From Saccharibacillus alkalitolerans (GTDB lineage: Bacteria > Bacillota > Bacilli > Paenibacillales > Paenibacillaceae), in the NCBI RefSeq assembly GCF_011090185.1, contig NZ_JAAFGS010000005.1:186001-250000 (forward strand): a stretch of DNA of 64,000 nucleotides, written 5' to 3'. Of the stretch, positions 55,218 through 62,762 are shown one piece after another (position 1 is the stretch's first letter; the number at the start of each line of letters is the position of its first letter). The translations under genes were made by a program, and so were the position numbers. The notes beneath the pieces were generated by a model that was not told where the DNA came from, did no database searches, and saw only the letters and a list, made by a program, of their open reading frames with translations.

Positions 55218-56141
55218 TTAATGCACGGTATCGATAATCATCAGCAGGAAGGTCACCATCATATAGTAGATGGAATACATGAAGACCTTTTTGCCCCAAG
55301 CGTCCGGGTCCTGGCCTTTCGCCAGCCCCTTGATCGCAAAGTACAGCCACAGCACGGTGATCGCTGCCGAAGCGATCGTGAAGATCAGACCTACGTAGCC
55401 GTACGCGTACATCAGAATCGGCACCGGGAGCAGCAGAACGATATAAGGCAGCATCTGCCACTGGGTGCGGCGGATGCCTTTCACGACCGGCAGAATCGGG
55501 AAGCCCGCCGCGCGGTATTCCTCGACGCGGCGAATGCCCAGCGCCCAGAAGTGAGGCGGCTGCCACAGGAACATCCACAGGAACAGCAGAATCGCGCCCA
55601 TGTCGATCGTATTCGTCACGGCCACGTAGCCGATGACCGGAGGCATGGCGCCGGAAATCCCGCCGAGCGACGTGCTCCAGGTCGACGTGCGTTTCAGCCA
55701 CATCGTGTACAGCACCACATAGGCGAACATGCCGATCACGCCGCAGACGCCGGTCAGCACCCCGCAGAATGTGAACAGGATAGCAAGCCCCAGCACGCCA
55801 AGCACGATCCCGTAAGTCAGCACGACGCCGGGCGCGATTTTGCCGGTCGGCAGCGCCCGGTTTTTCGTACGTTCCATCTTGGTGTCCATCTCGCGGTCAA
55901 GGTAGTTGTTAAATACGCCGGATGCGCCGACGATCAGCATCGTGCCCGCCAGCGTGGCGATCAGATTCGCCCAGTCGATATTCCACTGCGAAGCCAGCCA
56001 AAACCCGGCCAGCGTGACAAAGAGATTCGAACGGAGAATGCCGGGCTTGGCCAGCGTCACAAAGTCTCTCCAGGTCGCACGCGTCTCGGCTTCCGATACG
56101 GGAGCGGCTTCCGCGGCTGCGTAATTCAATGATTTACTCAC
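55218..56141 (-). CDS. ctaB: Protoheme IX farnesyltransferase (heme O synthase)
   Basis: CtaB adds a farnesyl group to protoheme to make heme O, the substrate of CtaA. The 307-residue protein has eight or nine helices, the prenyltransferase aspartate motif NNYLDREMDTKMERT followed by NRALPTG, and a second motif LGIRRVEEYRAAGFPILPVV. I chose the GTG at 56141 with AAAGGAGG upstream; a TTG/ATG extension to 56207 has no ribosome site. In Bacillus ctaB is beside ctaA and the oxidase genes; here it is alone, 17 kb from ctaA. Confidence 0.94.
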   Translation of the reverse strand: MSKSLNYAAAEAAPVSEAETRATWRDFVTLAKPGILRSNLFVTLAGFWLASQWNIDWANLIATLAGTMLIVGASGVFNNYLDREMDTKMERTKNRALPTGKIAPGVVLTYGIVLGVLGLAILFTFCGVLTGVCGVIGMFAYVVLYTMWLKRTSTWSTSLGGISGAMPPVIGYVAVTNTIDMGAILLFLWMFLWQPPHFWALGIRRVEEYRAAGFPILPVVKGIRRTQWQMLPYIVLLLPVPILMYAYGYVGLIFTIASAAITVLWLYFAIKGLAKGQDPDAWGKKVFMYSIYYMMVTFLLMIIDTVH

Positions 56142-56475
56142 GCGCTCATTTCCTCCTTTTGCGTTCCGATCCGCATTTTTCCATTCCTTGGACAAAATGC
56201 GGCTCAACCGATAATAACTAGAATCGACTGCCTAATTTTGAGTCGAGAAAAGGTATCGCTATGAAATTTATCATATCAAAGCCCCTTCGGATTGCCAACG
56301 ATTCCCGAAACAAGTTCGATAATTTGACAATTTCATGAGGTTTTCATGACAAACGCAAAAAAAGATGTGGAAATTTCCGCGAGAGTGGGTACATTTTTTC
56401 CGGCAGAAATTTGGCCTTCTCCCTTCCAAATAAGGTATACTTAAAAACAACACTCAAAAAAACGGAGGTTATCCG
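56142..56475. other. 334-bp divergent intergenic region of ctaB
   Basis: The only candidate signal is TTGGCC (56411-56416) with TATACT (56436-56441), 19-bp spacing, before the small plus-strand gene. The half nearer ctaB is AT-rich but shows no clear promoter pair. Confidence 0.35.
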
Positions 56476-56655
56476 ATGAATAAAGGTCTTGCCCTGTGGT
56501 TCGCCGTATCTTCGATGGCTCTGGTCACGCTCTGCGCCATTTTGATTAACGAAAGCGCCTGGCTGGCACTCGGCGTAGGGCTGGTCGCGGTGCTCAACAT
56601 CGGTTGGGGTTTCGTCACCAAAGCGCGCATTCGCCGGAAAACGACAGGAGCCTGA
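56476..56655 (+). CDS. Short membrane protein of 59 residues
   Basis: The open frame begins MNKGLALWFAVSSMALVTLC and continues with a second hydrophobic segment (LALGVGLVAVLNIGWGFVT) and a basic C-terminus (KARIRRKTTGA). It has ACGGAGG nine bases before the ATG and a terminator downstream, which support it as a real small gene. Two membrane helices are predicted. The family is unknown. Confidence 0.6.
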   Translation: MNKGLALWFAVSSMALVTLCAILINESAWLALGVGLVAVLNIGWGFVTKARIRRKTTGA

Positions 56656-56765
56656 GGTTTTTTTCGCGTCCGTGCCCGAATCGCGGCTATTCGCGGAGAC
56701 TGCCTTGAATCGCGCTTTTTTCTTTCGAAATGAAAGCGTTAGCTTGATCCGTCCGTCGCTGCGGC

Positions 56766-56809
56766 AAAAAAAGAGCAGCCCCTTCTCCAGAAGAAAGGGC
56801 TGCTCTTTT
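56766..56809. terminator. Bidirectional terminator
   Basis: AAAGAGCAGCCC and GGGCTGCTCTTT form a 12-bp stem with T-runs on both strands, between the 59-residue gene and the convergent conserved gene at 57 kb. Confidence 0.9.
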
Positions 56810-56987
56810 CCGTACCAGGATGCCATCAAATTTCGCAGCGGCGGCCTGCGCCTGTCTGCCGAAGCTTCATCGCTAACGGCTGCTCCTGCACGAAGCGAAA
56901 ATCGGGCGGTCTTCGTTAATCTCTTCTGCCGCTGACGCGGGCCCCGGCTCCCTTTCCGGGCCCCGCGCTCGGCCCTGGAACGCGGGC

Positions 56988-57395
56988 TTAAGAAAGTTCG
57001 GAACAAACTTCCTTATGCGCGTTCTTCGGGTAGCGGATCATGCTGCTGGCCATGTTGTAGTTCGACTCGAACTGGGCGTCCACGACGACGGCCGCTTTGC
57101 GGATCGCGAATTCGTAACTGATCTCGCCATGCGTCCAACTCTTCTTGTAATTGAGCGATTCGATGGCCATGTTGCGAAAAGCGCGAATCTGCTGCTCGTT
57201 CAATCCGCTGCCGGGTCCTTCGACACGGCCGTCGCGCCCCGCAAGCGGAGTGTGACGGATGCCGAATTTGCCAATGACGTTGTTGCGGATCTGAACGAAG
57301 ACCGTTCCCGCCTCCAGCCCCGCCAGCTCTTCGCTCAATTCCTTGAATACGATGTCGAGCTGTCTGGGAAGCGAGTATTCGTTAACGACAAACAT
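56988..57395 (-). CDS. Conserved hypothetical protein, DUF2294-like or O-methyltransferase-named small family
   Basis: A 135-residue soluble protein (FVVNEYSLPRQLDIVFKELS, then LEAGTVFVQIRNNVIGKFGI and KAAVVVDAQFESNYNMASSM) with no membrane segment or cofactor motif. I do not recognise the fold with confidence. The name in databases could be one of several DUFs. The ATG at 57395 has GAGGGGG seven bases upstream. It is monocistronic. The region downstream holds a terminator that could serve it. Confidence 0.55.
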   Translation of the reverse strand: MFVVNEYSLPRQLDIVFKELSEELAGLEAGTVFVQIRNNVIGKFGIRHTPLAGRDGRVEGPGSGLNEQQIRAFRNMAIESLNYKKSWTHGEISYEFAIRKAAVVVDAQFESNYNMASSMIRYPKNAHKEVCSELS

Positions 57396-57576
57396 GCTAG
57401 TCCCCCTCATTAAATGTGTTCCACAAATGCGTTCCTGTTCACAGCTTTATACCGGTATGTAGCGCTTAAGTCTCATTATAAAGGGATGAATTGCCAGCTT
57501 CAATACAGCCAGCAAGAATTGGTCAAATATAACTATTCAACTGCAAATAACCTCCAGTTTTCAGCCATAAACATAC

Positions 57577-57613
57577 AAAAGGCGATCGGATTCGACTTCC
57601 GATCGCCTTTTTT
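57577..57613. terminator. Terminator of pepF, T-runs on both strands
   Basis: AAAAGGCGATCGGA and TCCGATCGCCTTTT form a perfect 14-bp stem. On the minus strand it lies 84 bp after the pepF stop. The rest of 57396-57697 shows no gene. Confidence 0.85.
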
Positions 57614-57697
57614 CGAGTTTTGATCTTTGGTATCAGACTTGGAATGCGGGATACTCAAATCTTCCAGCCGACGCCGGTCCCCGCGATTTTCGTTCGT

Positions 57698-59500
57698 TCA
57701 CCCGACTTTGGATGCAGTCATGTCAAGGAAAGTTCGGACATCGGCCACACTTACATCGACTGCCGCCTGCCAGAAGTCCGGCTGCGTCAGGTCGACGCCC
57801 AGATGCTTCGACGCCAATTGTTCGACGGTCATCCGGCCGGTGTCGAGCAGCAGCGCGTCGTATTTGTCCGCGAAGTCCGCCCCTTCCTTCTGCGCCTGCG
57901 CGTAGATGCCCGTGCTGAACAAATAGCCGAACGTATACGGGAAGTTGTAGAACGGCACGCCCGTGTTGTAGAAGTGCAGCTTCGATGCCCAGAAGTGCGG
58001 GTGATAATCGCCGAGCGCGCCGCAGTATGCTTCCTTCTGCGCCTCCACCATCAAGTCGCTGAGATCCGCGGGAGTCAGAAGGCCGGAACGGCGTTTTTCG
58101 TAAAAACGGGTTTCGAATAGGAAGCGGGCATGGATGTTCATGAAGAACGCGACGCTGCGCTGAATTTTGTCCTCGAGCAGCACGAGCCGTTCGTCTTCCG
58201 TCGCCGCCTTTTTGACCAGGGAATCGGCCACGATCATCTCCGCGAACGTCGACGCCGTTTCCGCCACGTTCATCGCGTAGCGCTGGCTGAACGTCGGAAG
58301 TTCGTCCATGACGTGCTGATGGTAGCCGTGTCCGAGCTCGTGCGCCAGCGTCGACACGTTGGACGCCGTTCCGCTGTACGTCATGAAGATGCGCGTCTCC
58401 TTGGTCAGCGGCAGCGCCGTGCAGAAGCCGCCCGGACGCTTGCCGGCCCGATCTTCCGCCTCGATCCAGTGGTTATCGAATGCGCGCTGCGCAAAGTCCG
58501 CCATGCGCGGGCTGAAGCTGCGGAACTGCTCCACGATCAGAGCCGCCGCGTCGTCGTAACCGATTTTCGATTCGGATTCGCCGATCGGCGCGTCCACGTC
58601 ATGCCACCCCAGCTTGTCCGCGTTCAACAGTGCCGCCTTGCGGTTCAGGTATTCGACGAATACCGGCTTGTTGTCCGTGATGACCTGCCACATCGTCTCC
58701 AGCGTCTTGTCGGACATCCGGTTGTTCTCCAGCGGTTCGCGCAGCACGTTCTCCCAGCCGCGCTTCTCGTACAGCGCCAGGCGGAAGCCGGCCAGATGGT
58801 TCAGCGTGTCCGCGCAGTAATCTTCCACATCGGTCCAGGCTTGTTCCCAATTACGGCCCATCTCCTCGCGCTGCTTCGGATCGGCGGAGCCCAGCTTGTT
58901 CGCGGCCTGAGCCGCGGACAGCAGCTCCGTCTTGCCGTTTTCTTCGCAGCGAACGCGCACATGGCGAACGATCGTGTTATAAAAACTGCTCCAGCCCTGA
59001 TAGCCGTCGACCGACAGCGACAGCGCGAGGCTCTCCAGCTCCGGAGACATCTTGTCGCGGGCCTGGGAGCGGCCTTCGCTAAGGTTAAAAGACACCGGCG
59101 CGATCGTCTCGCGGCTCATCCATGCTTCCCAGACGGCGTCTTCCGTGTTTTTCAGCAGGTTGTCGAACGTCGCGACGATGCTATGCCAGCGGGCGCGGAT
59201 CGAGCCGACGCGCGCCGACAGCTGACCGGCCTTCTGATCGTTCTGATCCTGCGCGCTCAGACAGGAGACGAACGCCCCCGCCTGACGGAATCGGGCCGAT
59301 ATGTCCTGCACCTGCTCGAAGACCGGATCGAACGACGCCGTTTCTTCGGCGCTCTTCGGCGGCTGCATCCCGTCGATCGTCGTTCCCAGCGACGCCACGT
59401 CGGCCGACAATTTGTTCAAAAAGGCATCGAACTCTCCCGAGGACGATCCGCCCGGAAAAATCGTTTCCAAATCCCATGTCTGTCTCAAACGGCTGCTCAT
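57698..59500 (-). CDS. M3-family oligoendopeptidase (PepF-like)
   Basis: A 600-residue cytoplasmic zinc peptidase that degrades oligopeptides. The zinc site HELGHGYH is at residues 387-394, with the third-ligand region ETASTFAEMI downstream. The N-terminal helical lid (PFADxx-type region within FPGGSSSGEFDAFLNKLSAD) fits the PepF/M3 subgroup. I chose the ATG at 59500, which has AGGTGAGAG upstream, over the in-frame start at 59512. It is divergent from the yycC-like gene. Confidence 0.92.
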   Translation of the reverse strand: MSSRLRQTWDLETIFPGGSSSGEFDAFLNKLSADVASLGTTIDGMQPPKSAEETASFDPVFEQVQDISARFRQAGAFVSCLSAQDQNDQKAGQLSARVGSIRARWHSIVATFDNLLKNTEDAVWEAWMSRETIAPVSFNLSEGRSQARDKMSPELESLALSLSVDGYQGWSSFYNTIVRHVRVRCEENGKTELLSAAQAANKLGSADPKQREEMGRNWEQAWTDVEDYCADTLNHLAGFRLALYEKRGWENVLREPLENNRMSDKTLETMWQVITDNKPVFVEYLNRKAALLNADKLGWHDVDAPIGESESKIGYDDAAALIVEQFRSFSPRMADFAQRAFDNHWIEAEDRAGKRPGGFCTALPLTKETRIFMTYSGTASNVSTLAHELGHGYHQHVMDELPTFSQRYAMNVAETASTFAEMIVADSLVKKAATEDERLVLLEDKIQRSVAFFMNIHARFLFETRFYEKRRSGLLTPADLSDLMVEAQKEAYCGALGDYHPHFWASKLHFYNTGVPFYNFPYTFGYLFSTGIYAQAQKEGADFADKYDALLLDTGRMTVEQLASKHLGVDLTQPDFWQAAVDVSVADVRTFLDMTASKVG

Positions 59501-59581
59501 TGCTTCTCTCACCTTTCGCTTTGAAAATATGTAAGATCCGTCGTTCCGACAGGTTCCGCTCGCGGGCCTCCGTATGGCGTT

Positions 59582-59609
59582 TGCCGGAGGCTCATGGTAC
59601 AGTATAACT
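59582..59609 (+). promoter_or_regulatory. Promoter of the yycC-like operon
   Basis: TTGCCG (59582-59587) and TATAAC (59604-59609) with 16-bp spacing, 51 bp upstream of the ATG. Confidence 0.5.
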
Positions 59610-59659
59610 ATAGCGAAAACGTCTCATGAAGCCAAATCTGACAGGGGAGGGAAGACATA

Positions 59660-59845
59660 ATGAGACCTCTGCAAATTTCGCCGGACACGGCGATCAAGTT
59701 ATCCAAAGAACTGAATGTTCCCATCGAACATTTGATGCATATGCCGCAGCATATCCTGATGCAAAAGCTGGCCCAACTGGCCCAGCAGGAAGCCGCTTCC
59801 GCCGAGAAACCGAAGCCGGAAGACGGCGCCGAAGGGGACAAGTAA
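59660..59845 (+). CDS. yycC: YycC family small protein
   Basis: A 61-residue protein (LQISPDTAIKLSKELNVPIE, then HLMHMPQHILMQKLAQLAQQ) matching the short YycC family of Bacillales, whose function is unknown. The N-terminal half could form a small helix-turn-helix. GGGGAGGG precedes the ATG. The next gene begins 4 bp after its stop, so the two are cotranscribed. Confidence 0.8.
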   Translation: MRPLQISPDTAIKLSKELNVPIEHLMHMPQHILMQKLAQLAQQEAASAEKPKPEDGAEGDK

Positions 59846-59849
59846 TCCG

Positions 59850-60080
59850 ATGATTCCTTTCGACAAAGCGCTGCCTTACGATAAGGTCATGGGCGATCTC
59901 ACCGTGCCGAATTGCCCGTTCTGCGGCGCGGAGAACGTCCTGCTGCCGATCAAACCGTCCGAGCTGGAAGACATCCATACCGGCCGCAAACGGCTGACGG
60001 TCTTCCCCTGCTGCCACGGAAGACTGACGGTACTGGACTGCGACGACGATTATTTGATGACGGACACGGTCGTGAAGTAA
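59850..60080 (+). CDS. Small CxxC protein, probable metal binding
   Basis: A 76-residue protein with CPFC near residue 22 and a second pair in FPCCHGRL around residue 53, then LDCDD; the spacing suggests a zinc-ribbon-like site. It follows yycC by 4 bp and ends before a terminator. The family is unknown to me. Confidence 0.65.
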   Translation: MIPFDKALPYDKVMGDLTVPNCPFCGAENVLLPIKPSELEDIHTGRKRLTVFPCCHGRLTVLDCDDDYLMTDTVVK

Positions 60081-60183
60081 GACCGCGTGCGCTTTCGCCG
60101 CTTGACGGCTCCGGCCGGTCCGCGGGAAAAAGCGAAGCGGACGCGGAACTGCATGTCCGTGTTTTCGGAATTAGGAAACAACA

Positions 60184-60224
60184 AAAGAAAGCCCTTCGAA
60201 GAATCGATCTTCGAAGGGTTTTTT
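60184..60224. terminator. Bidirectional terminator between the yycC operon and the GH4 gene
   Basis: CCCTTCGAAGA and TCTTCGAAGGG form an 11-bp stem followed by TTTTTT on the plus strand; the minus strand continues CTTTCTTTTG. Confidence 0.9.
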
Positions 60225-60263
60225 GGTTGTGCGAATTTGCTGCGGTCGGATTCGGCGCCCGCT

Positions 60264-61583
60264 TCAACGCACCGCCGCCTCGTTCGGGAAAAAGTTCCCC
60301 AAGTAAGCTCTGTTCCGCTCCAGCATCTCGTCCAGCATTTGTTCGGCGTCGTTCACCGAAGGCACCAGCGGATGATGGGCGAGAGCGGCGAGCGCCAGCT
60401 CGCGGCTGCCGGTGACGGCGGCTTCGATCGCCAACCGCTCGTACGTTTTGACCGCATGAATCAGGCCCTTGGCCGCTTCGGGAACGGTCTGCACCGGAAT
60501 CGGTACGGGACCGGTCTTCAGCACCTTGCAGTTGACCTCGATGCAGGCGTTGTCCGGCAGGAAACCGAGAATCCCGTTATTCGCCACGTTCAGCGTCTGA
60601 ATATCGCCCTTGTCGTTGTAGAGCGAATTCATCAGTTTCACGGCCGCTTCCGAATAATACGCGCCGCCGCGCTGTTCGAGCTGCTTCGGCTTTTCGGCCA
60701 GGTTGACGTCCTCGTACAGCTCGAACAATTCGTCTTCCAGCCGCTGCACCGTCTCCGCCCGCGTTTCGCCTTTGGCGGCCGCTTCCTGCTGCTCGGCCAA
60801 CAGTTCCCGGTGCAGATAAAAGTATTTCAAGTAATAGGACGGAATGGATTGCAGCGTGCGCAGCAGCGCGCCGTTCCATTCGTACTGCGGCACGTTGCGG
60901 GCGGAATAGCCGTCGCGGTCGGCCAGCAGCTCTTCCATTTTGGACTCGCCGTCGATTTCGATCCGGCTGACGTAATGCAGATGGTTCAGGCCCGCGAATT
61001 CGCAGTAAATCCGCTCGGCCGGCACGTCGTACAGCTTTGACAGCCATTTGTAAGCCGCGATCGGCGAATTGCACAGACCGATCGTCCGAATGCGCGAATG
61101 CTTGGTGACCGCTTCCGTGACCATCCCGGCCGGATTGGTGAAGTTGAGCAGCCAGGCGTCGGGACACAGCTCTTCCATATCCCGGGCCACGCCGAGCAGG
61201 ACGGGAATGGTCCGCAGCGCCTTCATCATGCCTCCCGGGCCGGTCGTCTCCTGTCCGATCATGCCGTATTTCAGCGGAATCGTTTCGTCCCAGCCGCGGG
61301 CCTCGAGACGGCCGACCCGCATCTGCGTCGATACGAAGTCCGCTCCTTCCAGCGCCGAGCGCCGGTCCAGCGTCAGCCGGATCTCGATCGGCAGCCCGGA
61401 TTTGGCGATCATGCGCTGAGCGAGCCTGCCGACGATCGACAGCTTGCGCAGCCCCGGCTCGATATCGACCAGTACGATTTCCGTTACCGGAAAAGTTCCG
61501 TAATTCAAAATAAATCCTTCGATCAGCTCGGGGGTGTACGAAGAACCGCCTCCGATCACCGCTACTTTCAGCTTCTGCCGCAT
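60264..61583 (-). CDS. 6-phospho-beta-glucosidase-type glycosidase, GH4 family
   Basis: GH4 enzymes need NAD+ and a divalent metal and act by oxidation at C3; most cleave 6-phospho-glycosides. The 439-residue product has the NAD motif VAVIGGGSSYTPELIEGFI, the LICH-like signature VSTQMRVGRLEARGWDETIP, the metal-ligand cysteine in GLCNSPIAA and histidine in EFAGLNHLHYVS. The ATG at 61583 overlaps the stop of the upstream kinase gene (TAATG). Activity on phosphorylated substrate fits the neighbouring kinase; unlike bglH, no PTS gene is adjacent. Confidence 0.9.
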   Translation of the reverse strand: MRQKLKVAVIGGGSSYTPELIEGFILNYGTFPVTEIVLVDIEPGLRKLSIVGRLAQRMIAKSGLPIEIRLTLDRRSALEGADFVSTQMRVGRLEARGWDETIPLKYGMIGQETTGPGGMMKALRTIPVLLGVARDMEELCPDAWLLNFTNPAGMVTEAVTKHSRIRTIGLCNSPIAAYKWLSKLYDVPAERIYCEFAGLNHLHYVSRIEIDGESKMEELLADRDGYSARNVPQYEWNGALLRTLQSIPSYYLKYFYLHRELLAEQQEAAAKGETRAETVQRLEDELFELYEDVNLAEKPKQLEQRGGAYYSEAAVKLMNSLYNDKGDIQTLNVANNGILGFLPDNACIEVNCKVLKTGPVPIPVQTVPEAAKGLIHAVKTYERLAIEAAVTGSRELALAALAHHPLVPSVNDAEQMLDEMLERNRAYLGNFFPNEAAVR

Positions 61584-62557
61584 TACACGCTCGCCGCCTT
61601 TACGCTTAATTGTTGGTGAATCCGCTCGTATACGTCTTCGCTTACACCCGCTTCGCGGTTCATGGCCATAAACAGCGCACCCGCCGCCGGCTCCAGCGTC
61701 AGGACGGTCAGCCGGCATTCCGGCGCGGACGTCCGGATTTCCGCGTCCAGGTAAGGCAAAATATAGCGGCTGTCTCCCCGGGTCAAGACGCTTCCCGCCA
61801 TGACGAGGTCGAAGCGTTCGTCTTCCATGTTCAGCCTGCGGACGACCGCCCCGGCCGCTTTGCCGAGCTCCCGGCCCTGACGCTCCAGAATGGACCTGGC
61901 CGTCTCGTCGCACTCCGCCACCTCGAACAGCAGCTTGGCCAGATCGCTCGGAATTCTTCGGCCCGTGTCCAGGTAATGATGAAACATTTCTTCTTCGGAA
62001 CCTATAGCCAGCGTCCGCAGCGCCGCTTCCGCAAGCAGGGTCGGTCTTTCCCGGCCTTCCCAGGCGCGAATCACCGAGCGGAAGACTTCGACCGCCAGAT
62101 CCGCTCCTCCGCCGAAATCGCCGAAGGCGTATCCGAATCCGCCGACTTGGAGCTCTTCGCCCTGCCGGTTAATGCCGTAGCAGTTCGTCCCCGTGCCGCA
62201 GATGACGACCACCCCGTGCGCCTGTCTCGTTCCGGCGCGCAGGCCGATCACGGTATCGCAGACGATATCGTGATCGCCCGGCTCCATCCTGCCGATCATC
62301 GGCCGCAAAATCCGAAAATCGGCTTCACGGTCGGCACCCGCCAGTCCGAATACGGAACGGACGACCTGTTCCCCGCCCACGCCCGCCTGCCGCAGCGCTT
62401 CGTCCACGGCCAGACGGATATTGCGCTCCGCGGCGTCGGCGCCCAGCTGATGATTGCCGCAGCCGCTTATTCCCCTGCCCGCGATGCGCCCCGTCTCATC
62501 GCAGATCACGGCCAGCGTCTTGCTGCCTCCGCCGTCAACGCCCAAATAATAATTCAA
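61583..62557 (-). CDS. BadF/BadG/BcrA/BcrD-type ATPase, probable sugar or amino-sugar kinase
   Basis: A 324-residue ASKHA-fold protein: phosphate-1 motif YYLGVDGGGSKTLAVICDET, phosphate-2 region VVICGTGTNCYGI and the GGFGYAFGDFGGGADLAVEV block typical of N-acetylglucosamine kinase-like members. It would phosphorylate a sugar or glycoside with ATP. I chose TTG at 62557 with GGAGGGGG upstream, which gives the canonical N-terminus; the frame extends to 62827 without support. It is translationally coupled to the GH4 gene and follows an ABC binding protein. Confidence 0.83.
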   Translation of the reverse strand: MNYYLGVDGGGSKTLAVICDETGRIAGRGISGCGNHQLGADAAERNIRLAVDEALRQAGVGGEQVVRSVFGLAGADREADFRILRPMIGRMEPGDHDIVCDTVIGLRAGTRQAHGVVVICGTGTNCYGINRQGEELQVGGFGYAFGDFGGGADLAVEVFRSVIRAWEGRERPTLLAEAALRTLAIGSEEEMFHHYLDTGRRIPSDLAKLLFEVAECDETARSILERQGRELGKAAGAVVRRLNMEDERFDLVMAGSVLTRGDSRYILPYLDAEIRTSAPECRLTVLTLEPAAGALFMAMNREAGVSEDVYERIHQQLSVKAASV

Positions 62558-62762
62558 ATCGAGTCCCCCTCCATCACGCAGCGGTGAAGCGAAAAAGCAT
62601 CGGCACCGGACAGGGCCCGCAGAGGCCGGCTTCCCCCGCCGGACCCTGCGCGTATTCCCGGTGTCGCGTTTGTATCCCGCATTCCGCGCGCCGTTTGTAT
62701 GCCGATTTTCATGCGCCGCTCCGAGCGGGTACACGGCTTGAAGCGGCTTATTCCGCGATTGT